DNA from: Hydrococcus rivularis NIES-593
GTDB lineage: Bacteria > Cyanobacteriota > Cyanobacteriia > Cyanobacteriales > Microcystaceae
DNA length: 45,120 bases
Reading direction: 5' to 3'
Assembly (NCBI RefSeq): GCF_001904635.1
Contig: NZ_MRCB01000035.1
Coordinates: 1 to 45,120, forward strand
The translations under genes were made by a program, and so were the position numbers. Below, in pieces: positions 35,578-43,601 of the stretch. The stretch's first letter is position 1, and the number at the start of each line of letters is the position of its first letter. The notes below the pieces were generated by a model. That model was not told the origin of the DNA. It was given only the letters and a program-made list of their open reading frames with translations, and searched no databases.

Positions 35578-36405
35578 ATGACTTCAGTGAGAGAATTTGA
35601 TGCTAAAACATTTGTTAAAGTCCGTGCTTCTCTTGAACCTAGCGAACAATCATGGCTGACTTGGAGTGGTTCGCTCTATGCTCTTGTTCCCGGACAGAAA
35701 CGGAAACGCCTCTTTAATATAGTTGGAATGAGCGTGAGTCGCTGCATTCCTTCCAAAGATGGAGGCTGGGAGTTTACATCAAGAGAATTAACCTACTACC
35801 TCGATCCGAGTACGAATGGAGTTTTGCAACAATGGGAAAATCCCTGGACGGGAGAAGCTGTTCCGGTCATGCATGTTGCCAACAACCCAGTACAAAGTTA
35901 TTTCGAGGGACAATTTCCAGCTTATGTAGATCGCGACTTTGCTACCTTTGTTTTTGACATTTTTCCCACCTACCCAAATCCCTTAGCTGAAGACGAAAGG
36001 TTTGTCGGCTACAGTCCCAACCCAACCTATCAAGCTGTCGAATTATTTAAGCTGACCGTACCCCTAGCAGACTTATTAAATCCCGCTATTAACTCAGTTT
36101 CTCAGTTGTATCTCTGTTGGGACAGAATCGGTCCTTGGTTGCCTTGGATGAAAATGGGCGATCGCCCCGGTCATCTTATTTATAGCGCTTGGGGCAGCAA
36201 AGTAAGCGACTTCACTCAATTGCCACAACTCCTTCAGGATGAAATTAACACCAGAGTCCCCCTCTATCGCAATGCACCCCAATCTCTCTTAGACCGGGAA
36301 GATATGACCTCTTGGCGCTATTTCCAACAACACTTTGACGCTTATCTAACTGGAGAAATCTTTCCGCTTCCGGACCTAGAGAGTCAGGAATCCGGAAACG
36401 ATTAA
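35578..36405 (+). CDS. DUF1838 protein
   Basis: 275 residues from the ATG at 35578, which has TAAGGAGG upstream. An ATG at 35530, abutting the alr stop, is in frame but has no such site. The sequence shows the DUF1838 pattern: TWSGSLYALVPGQKRKRLFNI, REL TYYLDPSTNG, WENPWTGEAVPVMHVANNPV and a late SW-R/YFQ block. No function is known for the family and no signal peptide is present. It lies 48 bp after alr, probably cotranscribed. Confidence 0.8.
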   Translation: MTSVREFDAKTFVKVRASLEPSEQSWLTWSGSLYALVPGQKRKRLFNIVGMSVSRCIPSKDGGWEFTSRELTYYLDPSTNGVLQQWENPWTGEAVPVMHVANNPVQSYFEGQFPAYVDRDFATFVFDIFPTYPNPLAEDERFVGYSPNPTYQAVELFKLTVPLADLLNPAINSVSQLYLCWDRIGPWLPWMKMGDRPGHLIYSAWGSKVSDFTQLPQLLQDEINTRVPLYRNAPQSLLDREDMTSWRYFQQHFDAYLTGEIFPLPDLESQESGND

Positions 36406-36417
36406 GATAGAAGTAGT

Positions 36418-39120
36418 TTATTCATTTGACAACTGCTCTAAAATTTCCTGCAACTGCTCCTGATAGCGTCCGTACTCAGCCCAATTTCCTTGCTTCAATG
36501 CCTCTTGTGCCTTTTGATAAGTTTCTAGGGCAGATCGAGCTAATCGGGAACTCTCTCCCTCTCTTGCTTTTGGCAATTCTTCGCCGCCAAAAATTGCCGC
36601 TAGAGATTTTGAGAGGGAATCTTCCATCACAACGGCTTGGTCATAGACGACGATCGCGCGTTTGAGTTGAGGCAATTCGCCTTGTTCTGCGCGCAAATAA
36701 ACGGGTTCGACGTAGAGCAAGGATTGCTCGATAGGAATTATTAACAGATCGCCGCGTATGACCCTAGATCCTGCCTGATTCCAAAGACTAAACTGTTGGG
36801 ATATTTGCGGTTCTTGGTCGATGCGGGCTTCAATTTGTCGGGGACCATACACTAATTTTTGTTTGGGAAACTCGTACAGCAGCAGTTTGCCGTAGTCTTT
36901 GCCGTTGGAACGCGCCGCCATCAGGGCGATCGCGTTGTCTTTGTTGGCAGGAGTGAAGGGCAAAATGAGCAGGAATTCAGCTTCTTCCCGTCCCGGCAGG
37001 CGCACGAGAACGTAATAGGGTTCCATGCGAACTGGATTGCCCTCGTAGATTTGCATCGGGAAATTCCAAAGGTCTTCGCGATTGTAAAATACCTCTGGAT
37101 TGCTCATGTGATAGGACAGATACATCCGTGCCTGGATGACGAACAAGTCTTGCGGATAGCGAAAATGGGCTTTAACTGCTTCAGGAATTGCCGTCCTCGC
37201 CTCAAACAAGTTAGGAAAGATTTTGCGGTAGGTTGCGAGTAACGGATCGCTTTCATCGATAGCAAAAAATCTCAAAGTGCCGTCATAGGCATCCACTAAA
37301 ACTTTAACCGAATTGCGGATGTAGTTGACGCGATCGCGCAGAATATCTGACGGTTGTCCCTCGTCTTGACTGTGGCTAACGGGTTCGGAATAGGGATAGC
37401 GATCGCTAACCGTATAAGCATCCAAAATCCACTGCAATCTGCCGTCGATAACCACTAAATAGGGATCGCTGTCATAGCGCAAAAACGGCGCGATGTGGCT
37501 GACTCGTTCCTGAATCTGTCGATAGTAGTGGATGCGGCTTTGGTTGGTAAAGTAATTAGAAATCAAAATTTGCAAGCTGCCCAGGTCGTAGGCATAAGCT
37601 AGCCTGTGCCAGAATGAGGGAATGGCTACACCGCCTTGCCCCCGATAGCGAGTCAAGGCATTGCTATCGCCTTGGGGATAGTCAAACTCATCGGTCGTCG
37701 TCCCTGTAAAGATATAATTATCAGTCTGTTCGCCATAATAAATCGCGGGCTGGCTTACCTTTAAATCGATTTGAGAGACGGGCGGAATATCTTTGATATA
37801 GAGTTCGGGCAAGCCATCGGCAGTCGCACGATCGACCGGACTCATGACTAACCCGTAGCCGTGGGTGTATTTCAGCCGTTGGTTAACCCAGGTTCGGGCT
37901 TCCTGGGGGATCTGATTAAAGGCGAGTTCTCTTGCCGAAAGCATGACTTGTTGGTAATTGCCGTTGATACGATAGCGATCGACATCGACATCCTTAAATT
38001 CGTAGTAAAGCCGAATCTCCTGAAGCTGGCGGTAGGTACTAAGTAGGGGACGATAATCCCACAGGCGAATGTTGCGGATGGTGGTTTGATTATTTTGTAA
38101 AACCCGACGGTTTAGTCTCGCCTCGGCAGCATAACTTTCTCTCTGCACGTCGTCGAGGCGATAAGCAGCTTGGGTAAATTTGATATTGTGTGCGATGTAA
38201 GGCTTTTCTTTGACGAGTTCGTTGGGGTTGACGATGAATTGCTGGACAAACCAAGGAGAGATAACGCCGAGTAGTACCCAGGCGATCGCGACAATTCCCA
38301 GTCCGCGCAGGGGAAGTAGAAAATTTCGCCGCCCAATCGAAAGCAGGAATATTATGGCGATTCCCAACGCCAGAAGCGCCATGACCTTGTAAGCCAACAA
38401 CCGGACGTTAACATCGGTATAGCCAGCCCCAAAGACGATTCCAGAGCTAGTGTAGAGCAAACGATAGCGTGCGAGCCAGAAAATCCAAGCAAGCGGGAGG
38501 GCGATCGCAGCGAAAAGGCAGCTTAAATGAGTTTTAGCTTGTCCTGCTAGGCTAATGCTCCAACCTCGTCCCGGCGCGATTTCGCCTTTGAGAACGTAGG
38601 TTAGTCCCGACAGGAGGACTCCTGCCAACAAAAGTCCTAAAAGCCAGTAGCAGATGCCTTCATAGAAGGGCAGTTTGAAGATGTAAAAGCTGATGTTCTG
38701 CCTGAAAATGGGATCGCGGTTGCCAAATTCAGTGGGATGCAGGAACTTGAGAACGGTTTCCCAGGCTGGGAGGCTGACAATGGCTGCAACTAAAGCTGCT
38801 AGTGCGATCGCCGCGAACGCGATGAAATTGGCGCTTGTCTCGGCAGAGGCTAACCAGTTGTCTCCCTCAAAAAAGCGGAAGGCACGATGGCGCGTCCGGT
38901 GCATGGCAAATCGGTAGTTTCCCCACAAAAATAGGAAATATACAGCAAACGTGCCTACCCAGACGAAAATTTGCCAAGTCAGTCTCGTCCAAAAAACCCC
39001 AGAAAAACCAACAGAGTCAAACCACCACGCCTCCGTAAGAAGATGGGTCAGGGTTTTAGACAACAAAAGACCCGCGATCGCAACTATGAGAATAGGTTTG
39101 AAAAGTCTCCCACCGTTCAT
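36418..39120 (-). CDS. UPF0182 family membrane protein
   Basis: 900 residues. The N-terminal third has about seven membrane helices (beginning KPILIVAIAGLLLSKTLTHL) and includes the family block [21 protein letters not shown]. The remaining 600 residues are a large extracytoplasmic domain with conserved pieces such as DYRPLLSTYRQLQEIRLYYEF, YTHGYGLVMSPVD, VDAYDGTLRFFAIDESDP and RYPQDLFVIQARMYLSYHM. Function is unknown despite wide conservation. Stop lies 12 bp from the converging DUF1838 stop. Confidence 0.92.
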   Translation of the reverse strand: MNGGRLFKPILIVAIAGLLLSKTLTHLLTEAWWFDSVGFSGVFWTRLTWQIFVWVGTFAVYFLFLWGNYRFAMHRTRHRAFRFFEGDNWLASAETSANFIAFAAIALAALVAAIVSLPAWETVLKFLHPTEFGNRDPIFRQNISFYIFKLPFYEGICYWLLGLLLAGVLLSGLTYVLKGEIAPGRGWSISLAGQAKTHLSCLFAAIALPLAWIFWLARYRLLYTSSGIVFGAGYTDVNVRLLAYKVMALLALGIAIIFLLSIGRRNFLLPLRGLGIVAIAWVLLGVISPWFVQQFIVNPNELVKEKPYIAHNIKFTQAAYRLDDVQRESYAAEARLNRRVLQNNQTTIRNIRLWDYRPLLSTYRQLQEIRLYYEFKDVDVDRYRINGNYQQVMLSARELAFNQIPQEARTWVNQRLKYTHGYGLVMSPVDRATADGLPELYIKDIPPVSQIDLKVSQPAIYYGEQTDNYIFTGTTTDEFDYPQGDSNALTRYRGQGGVAIPSFWHRLAYAYDLGSLQILISNYFTNQSRIHYYRQIQERVSHIAPFLRYDSDPYLVVIDGRLQWILDAYTVSDRYPYSEPVSHSQDEGQPSDILRDRVNYIRNSVKVLVDAYDGTLRFFAIDESDPLLATYRKIFPNLFEARTAIPEAVKAHFRYPQDLFVIQARMYLSYHMSNPEVFYNREDLWNFPMQIYEGNPVRMEPYYVLVRLPGREEAEFLLILPFTPANKDNAIALMAARSNGKDYGKLLLYEFPKQKLVYGPRQIEARIDQEPQISQQFSLWNQAGSRVIRGDLLIIPIEQSLLYVEPVYLRAEQGELPQLKRAIVVYDQAVVMEDSLSKSLAAIFGGEELPKAREGESSRLARSALETYQKAQEALKQGNWAEYGRYQEQLQEILEQLSNE

Positions 39121-39162
39121 TACACAAAATTTATTAGTTGTTTTTGGCGCTTCCGCGTCCTG

Positions 39163-39297
39163 TCAACGATTGACTTTTACGCGTCCGCTACGAATGCCCC
39201 GATCGCGGTGTCTAAACTGCTCTCTCGATGGAGAAAGGTCCTTAGGCAGTTGCGTTTTGAGAGATTTAGGATAATGTTGCTGGCGATTCCGTTTCAT
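39163..39297 (-). CDS. Small basic protein, 44 codons, unknown function
   Basis: The reading frame starts ATGAAACGGAATCGC on the minus strand, seven bases after a strong AGGAGG, and ends TGA at 39163-39165. The product is very basic and polar (MKRNRQQHYPKSLKTQLPKD ... RSGRVKVNR) with no hydrophobic segment. It could be a nucleic-acid-binding peptide. The good ribosome binding site and lack of an overlapping gene support it. No homologue is recalled. Confidence 0.55.
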   Translation of the reverse strand: MKRNRQQHYPKSLKTQLPKDLSPSREQFRHRDRGIRSGRVKVNR

Positions 39298-39463
39298 AAA
39301 GCTGCCTCCTAACATAGAGGCTACATTTTTATTGTCGCTTGTTTGGAAGGTAGATAATACTTCGTTTTAAAAAGTTTACCGATCTCAACATACAAGAGCT
39401 TGCCCGAAATATAGATATCAATCAAGCTCATAATTATCTATAAAGGAGGCAAGATCTTTCGTC

Positions 39464-39593
39464 ATGCCAGCGAGAACAGTTGCTGGAATTAGCAGTTGAC
39501 TTTCAGCGAACGATCGCGGTTCGAGCAATCGTTCAGTCTAATCGCAATCATAAGCGACTAAAAACTCACAAATTCCTCAAAATCTTTAGATAA
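39464..39593 (+). pseudogene. Small ORF probably disrupted by a one-base insertion
   Basis: TAAAGGAGG (39441-39449) precedes an ATG at 39464 that reads only 11 codons. Dropping one C of ATGCCAGCG joins it to a frame of 41 codons, QREQLLELAVDFQRTIAVRA and onward, ending TAA at 39591-39593. That frame reads like a real amphipathic helix followed by a basic tail. It may be a frameshifted gene, a sequencing error, or chance. Confidence 0.3.
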
Positions 39594-39658
39594 ATTCTGT
39601 TTTATAGAAAAAACAAAGGTCTAGATCGCAACGATGAAGCACTGTTAGGAGCAAGAAA

Positions 39659-40357
39659 ATGTGCTTTTCGGCATCAGTTAGTTTTATCCTAAGTGCTGTA
39701 TTAATTCCAACAGGAATTTATTGTGTCAAAACAGCCATTGCTAAAGATATCGAGTACTTGTCAATGGCGTGTTCTCCATTGGCCTTTGGAATACAACAGG
39801 GATTGGAAGGGATTTTGTGGCTGGGAATCGACGCGGGCAACCCCAATTTCATCGCGCTTGGTTCTCTAGGGTTTCTCTTCTTCTCTCATTGGTTTTGGCT
39901 TTTTTGGATTCCTTTTTTAGCCTTTGTTTTAGAACGCGATCGCGTTCTAAAAGATATTAGTTTGCTATTTGTCATTGTAGGGCTTCTCTATGGCGCATCG
40001 CTATACTTCCCGCTGTTAATCCACGAGAACTGGTTATCTATTCAAACAATTCATCACTCGATTGATTATCAAACGAGATTAATCTTCAATCCTTTTGTGT
40101 CAAGGGAATTGGTTTGCCTACTTTATGCCTCCCTCATTTTGTTGCCTTTACTAATTTCTTCTCACCAAAGCGTTAAAGTTTTTGGTTTTCTGATTTTGCT
40201 TTCAGTAATTGTTGCTGTCCTAACGTTTTACTATGCCTTTATTTCAGTGTGGTGTTTTTTTGCTGCACTGTTGTCCCTCTATCTCGCCTACGTTATGTAC
40301 CGAATAGACGCTATCGCCATGAGTAGTTGCTATAAAGCTAGTGAATTAAACCTGTAA
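39659..40357 (+). CDS. DUF6629 family membrane protein
   Basis: 232 residues, seven predicted membrane helices; TAGGAG lies before the ATG. The N-terminus MCFSASVSFILSAVLIPTGI and the next block LAFGIQQGLEGILWLGI are hallmarks of the DUF6629 family of uncharacterised integral membrane proteins. No catalytic residues are apparent. It opens the accessory-looking segment that continues to the 16S gene; the small gene 52 bp downstream is on the same strand. Confidence 0.8.
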   Translation: MCFSASVSFILSAVLIPTGIYCVKTAIAKDIEYLSMACSPLAFGIQQGLEGILWLGIDAGNPNFIALGSLGFLFFSHWFWLFWIPFLAFVLERDRVLKDISLLFVIVGLLYGASLYFPLLIHENWLSIQTIHHSIDYQTRLIFNPFVSRELVCLLYASLILLPLLISSHQSVKVFGFLILLSVIVAVLTFYYAFISVWCFFAALLSLYLAYVMYRIDAIAMSSCYKASELNL

Positions 40358-40409
40358 GTCTTTCGCACTCATATCAGTGATTTTTTCCTCAAGATTCTCG
40401 GAGGCAGCT

Positions 40410-40652
40410 ATGACTATTTATGTTACTCGTCAGGGAACTAAGTTTAACGCTGACTCAGCGACTGAGTTAGTAGAACAACTTCAGCACCAAGAGTCAATTT
40501 CTTCAAACAGTCTCCAAGACTTTATGAACCAGATGGCAAAGCGTTGTCAAACTGAAGATGGCGTTGCTATCAGAACTCTAGATCCGGAAATCTTCATTGC
40601 CGATCTAATTCAAAACGATTATCTTTCTGTCATTGATGTTATTGACGGTTAA
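40410..40652 (+). CDS. Hypothetical protein, 80 residues
   Basis: Starts at the ATG at 40410 with CGGAGG eight bases upstream; the frame is open earlier but without a site. The sequence is MTIYVTRQGTKFNADSATEL... and then LVEQLQHQESISSNSLQDF, MNQMAKRCQTEDG, ending FIADLIQNDYLSVIDVIDG. It is acidic, mixed alpha/beta, with no membrane segment. Unrecognised. Probably cotranscribed with the DUF6629 gene. Confidence 0.65.
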   Translation: MTIYVTRQGTKFNADSATELVEQLQHQESISSNSLQDFMNQMAKRCQTEDGVAIRTLDPEIFIADLIQNDYLSVIDVIDG

Positions 40653-40670
40653 AAAAAACTGCTACCGTCT

Positions 40671-40696
40671 AAAAAATAGTAGTTCGCCGAACTACT
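40671..40696 (-). terminator. Rho-independent terminator of marC
   Basis: AGTAGTTC (40678-40685) / GAACTACT (40689-40696) form a perfect 8-bp stem with a GCC loop; read on the minus strand it is followed by ATTTTTT. It overlaps the marC stop codon at 40692-40694. A second stem GACGGT/ACCGTC (about 40644-40669) lies beyond it for the converging gene. Confidence 0.8.
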
Positions 40697-41360
40697 GCAA
40701 GTCCTTCAACCAATCTGCCAACCCGTTGAGGATGAACTGAACGCCCACCGCCATGGTAATGAATCCCAGAATACGGCTAGATGCCATAATACCCGTTTCT
40801 CCGAAGAAATTCAGCAGCCAGCATGAAGCCCTCAGAAAAAGGCAGATCGTACCCCCTAGCAACGCAATCGCCAACAGCGTTGCCAAAAGGTTGAGCAAGG
40901 TCGCTAATGTCAAGGTTCGCCCCGCCTGGGCAGCAAGTCCGAGGATAGTAGCGATCGCTCCAGGACCCGCCAGCATTGGCATTGTCATGGGAGTGAAGGC
41001 AATATCCTCATACTGCTCGTTTTGATGCCGATGGATCGCTTTCTCATTTTCCCGTTTGCTGAGGCGAGACCTAGCACCCATCATCTGCCAAGCCGAATGA
41101 ACTACCACCATTCCTCCAGCAATCCGAATTACCTCTAGGGAGATCCCAAAAAAGCGCAGAATCCCACTCCCTACCAGGAGAAACAACACCAAGACCAAGA
41201 CGGTGTACACAGCAATGCGATCGGCAGTCTGTTGACGGAGACGCGGGGGGTCTTTCGCCGTCAGCACCAGAAAAATCGGCACGCTCCCGAGGGGATCGAC
41301 GATCGGGAACAGAGACGCAAAACTCCCGATGGCAAATTCGACAAACTGCTGGAGGTTCAT
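40692..41360 (-). CDS. MarC/NAAT family integral membrane protein
   Basis: 222 residues from the first ATG (41360); an in-frame TTG at 41384 would add eight. There are six membrane helices. Family blocks are FASLFPIVDPLGSVPIFLVL, TPMTMPMLAGPGAIATILG and SRILGFITMAVGVQFILNGL. MarC proteins are putative transporters of unknown substrate; an earlier link with multiple antibiotic resistance was not upheld. It is last in the minus-strand series HPF - PRC - PRT - MarC and ends in a strong terminator. Confidence 0.88.
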   Translation of the reverse strand: MNLQQFVEFAIGSFASLFPIVDPLGSVPIFLVLTAKDPPRLRQQTADRIAVYTVLVLVLFLLVGSGILRFFGISLEVIRIAGGMVVVHSAWQMMGARSRLSKRENEKAIHRHQNEQYEDIAFTPMTMPMLAGPGAIATILGLAAQAGRTLTLATLLNLLATLLAIALLGGTICLFLRASCWLLNFFGETGIMASSRILGFITMAVGVQFILNGLADWLKDLQ

Positions 41361-41411
41361 TAGTTCATTTATAAGTCTTATCAATCGTCAAGAGAATTTA
41401 TTCTCTGGCTA

Positions 41412-42083
41412 CTAGAATGAGATAGCCTCGTGCTTGACCGCTGACAACTGCTCGTTTAGCAATTCGCGTACTTCTTCATCGGTTGTCTGAGCAAAGTTCT
41501 CGTACCAAAGACCGATCGCGTAGAACGGTTCTGGTGTCATGAGACACACTACCTCGTCTACTTCAGCACTTAAAGTTTTGCAGGTGTCTGGTGGTGCCAC
41601 TGGAACGGCAACGACAATTGACTTGGGCTGTTGTTCTTTCAGTACAGCAACCGCCGCCCGCATGGTAGAGCCAGTTGCTAGGCCATCATCGACTAGGATG
41701 ATGGTGCGATCGCGCGCGTCGGCTGGGGGACGATCGCCTCGATAAGCGCGATCGCGTCGCTGCAATTCTCGTAGTTCTTTTTGAGCTACCTTGTCAATCG
41801 TCTTTCCGGAAATGTTTAACCAACTCACGACATCGTAATTGAGTACCCGAACGCCACCCGATGCGATTGCTCCCATTGCCAGTTCTTTATGTCCCGGTAC
41901 GCCAAGCTTACGCACCAAGCAGATATCCAATGGGGCATTCAATGCCTTTGCCACCTCATAAGCAACGGGAACTCCTCCACGAGGAAGTCCTAACACTAGC
42001 ACATCTTCGCGATTGGCGTAGGCAGTTAGTTTTTTTGCCAGTAGCTGTCCGGCTTCCGTTCGATTGCGAAATCTTGTCGTCAT
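41412..42083 (-). CDS. Phosphoribosyltransferase, type I fold (copy 2)
   Basis: About 223 residues from the ATG at 42083, which places [19 protein letters not shown] at the N-terminus, matching copy 1 (MTTLLHNRIEAGQLL). An upstream start at 42182 would overlap the PRC gene. The PRPP loop is [18 protein letters not shown], with [33 protein letters not shown] and the tail [18 protein letters not shown]. Over half of all positions are identical to the protein at 29841-30503 by eye. It starts 5 bp after the PRC-barrel stop, so cotranscription is near certain. No hydrolase accompanies this copy. Confidence 0.88.
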   Translation of the reverse strand: MTTRFRNRTEAGQLLAKKLTAYANREDVLVLGLPRGGVPVAYEVAKALNAPLDICLVRKLGVPGHKELAMGAIASGGVRVLNYDVVSWLNISGKTIDKVAQKELRELQRRDRAYRGDRPPADARDRTIILVDDGLATGSTMRAAVAVLKEQQPKSIVVAVPVAPPDTCKTLSAEVDEVVCLMTPEPFYAIGLWYENFAQTTDEEVRELLNEQLSAVKHEAISF

Positions 42084-42088
42084 AACGC

Positions 42089-42850
42089 TTACCTTTTGCC
42101 AGCGATCTGTTTCCAAGCAGAATCGAGAGCAGATTTTGCCCGATTGCTTGCGCGACTGATGCTTTGTTGTAAATGTTGCCATTGTTCTTGCAAAAAGTCC
42201 GTGGCTTCTTGCAAGGCATGGCGATCGTGTTCGTCAGAGTTGGCAAGTTCGTCACTCACTGTCTCGATCTTGACGCGCACCACTTCGGGTTTGTCGTGGG
42301 GAGAAATGAGATCGTGAAGGCGATCGCTAATTATTTTAACGAGGTGTCTTACTCGATCGGATTTCTCGCTCAAGAAACCTTTTAGCCCTTCTGCTTCGCT
42401 CTTGAGTCGATCTTTGGCTCCTTCTCGGATAACAATTCTTTCGCCAACAATCTCTAGTACATCTTCGGGATAGAGGACTGCTCTTCCCCCGAAAGATTCG
42501 GCAATATCTCCAGCCAGAATATAAGCCACGATCTCGCCAGTATGCCAATCGAAGAGGAAATCTTCTATCCAGCCCAACGGTTCGTCTAGGGTCGATCGCA
42601 CTACCAGCCGATGTAGGCGACGGAGATTCACTGGCGCGGCGCGGTCATAAATACGTCCATAGATCGATATGGCAGTAGTTCCCACTCCAGAAACTTGCTC
42701 TAATGACAGATATCCTTGCGTGCTTGACAAATAGGCAATTCGTCCCAATTCGTCGAGCCAAACTTCTTCTACTTCGCCCAAACGCGAGGCAGTAGAGCTA
42801 TCTACCGCTATCAGACCGATAATTTGACTGTAACGCACAACGCTAAACAT
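42089..42850 (-). CDS. PRC-barrel domain protein
   Basis: 253 residues. Two PRC-barrel-like units occupy about residues 5-75 ([33 protein letters not shown]) and 80-150 ([54 protein letters not shown]). The last 100 residues are helical and charged. PRC-barrels occur in photosynthetic reaction-centre H subunit, RimM and in stress-related proteins of cyanobacteria; here it is between HPF and a phosphoribosyltransferase. Function not established. Confidence 0.85.
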   Translation of the reverse strand: MFSVVRYSQIIGLIAVDSSTASRLGEVEEVWLDELGRIAYLSSTQGYLSLEQVSGVGTTAISIYGRIYDRAAPVNLRRLHRLVVRSTLDEPLGWIEDFLFDWHTGEIVAYILAGDIAESFGGRAVLYPEDVLEIVGERIVIREGAKDRLKSEAEGLKGFLSEKSDRVRHLVKIISDRLHDLISPHDKPEVVRVKIETVSDELANSDEHDRHALQEATDFLQEQWQHLQQSISRASNRAKSALDSAWKQIAGKR

Positions 42851-42956
42851 TAGCTTTATTCCTCTTTTGGTCTACTTTTAGCTGCGATCGTAGCCGAGCA
42901 ATTATCAATTCACAATTCGCAATTACTGGTTTAACCTAGCAGATGGTGTTTGCCAA

Positions 42957-43349
42957 TTAGTCTGACAGTACTGGTTTGGAGACCTTTGTTGCCTTCCTCT
43001 TCGATGAAACGAAAGTCTTGGTTTCGTGCCGCGGAAGGCAAGCATAATCTTGCAGTTTGCACTTTGCCGCATCAAAGGCATCCCAAATTACTACAGAGAT
43101 ATTTTCGTGAGTTTGATGCTCAGGTGGATCGCGTTTCACAACCAATTCCCCATTGGGCGCGGTCAGGTCAATTCGCACGCGATCGGGTCTGCCCTTGTAG
43201 TGATGTCGATGCGGAGACTCCGCGACAACCGGACAGCTCATGATTCGGTCATAGAAACACTCTAGTTTAGCAGCATCCTTGCGAATTCTCGCCTCAATTG
43301 CCTCAAATGGCTGGATGTGGCGAAAGGTGATTGACGCTGGCAATTGCAT
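42957..43349 (-). CDS. Ribosome hibernation factor, HPF/RaiA family (short form)
   Basis: 130 residues. The N-terminal part follows the S30AE fold: ITFRHIQPFEAIEARIRKDA, KLECFYDRIMSCPVVAESPH, and PDRVRIDLTAPNGELVVKRDP. Then VVIWDAFDAAKCKLQDY and a basic tail (HETKTFVSSKRKATK) follow. The long C-terminal dimerisation domain of LrtA/long HPF is absent, so this is an additional short paralogue and probably binds the 30S A/P-site region in stress. AAGGAAAG precedes the ATG. First gene of the minus-strand run, divergent from the MAT gene. Confidence 0.85.
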   Translation of the reverse strand: MQLPASITFRHIQPFEAIEARIRKDAAKLECFYDRIMSCPVVAESPHRHHYKGRPDRVRIDLTAPNGELVVKRDPPEHQTHENISVVIWDAFDAAKCKLQDYACLPRHETKTFVSSKRKATKVSKPVLSD

Positions 43350-43601
43350 AATCTTTCCTTCAAAATCACAGTGCGATCGCGCTCAAAAACTCTTTCAACC
43401 TTTGCACAATAATGGAATTAATTCCTAATTGATTCCTAGGAATCAACTCAGGAGCTAGGAGAGGAAATTTTTTTTAATCTATATTATTTAAATTCTAAAA
43501 TCCAAATGTGAGGAATTTGTAGATTTACTAGGAATTTTTCGGAAAGTAGCAAAACTCTAAAAAATCTCTTCTATAGCCACCCCGATCGCTGGAAATAAAT
43601 T
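43350..43601. promoter_or_regulatory. Divergent promoter region between HPF and MAT genes with two palindromes
   Basis: Contains GGAATTAATTCC (43414-43425) and TTGATTCCTAGGAATCAA (43429-43446), both perfect palindromes, 3 bp apart, and a later TACTAGGAATTTTTC (about 43528-43543). The ATTCC/GGAAT pentamer recurs four times, a layout expected of a dimeric repressor or activator binding cooperatively. No SAM riboswitch structure was recognised before the MAT gene. Confidence 0.55.

Noticed and set aside
43350-43601. SAM riboswitch before the MAT gene
   Set aside because: No SAM-I/SAM-II or SAM-IV like conserved core could be recognised; only palindromes are visible.
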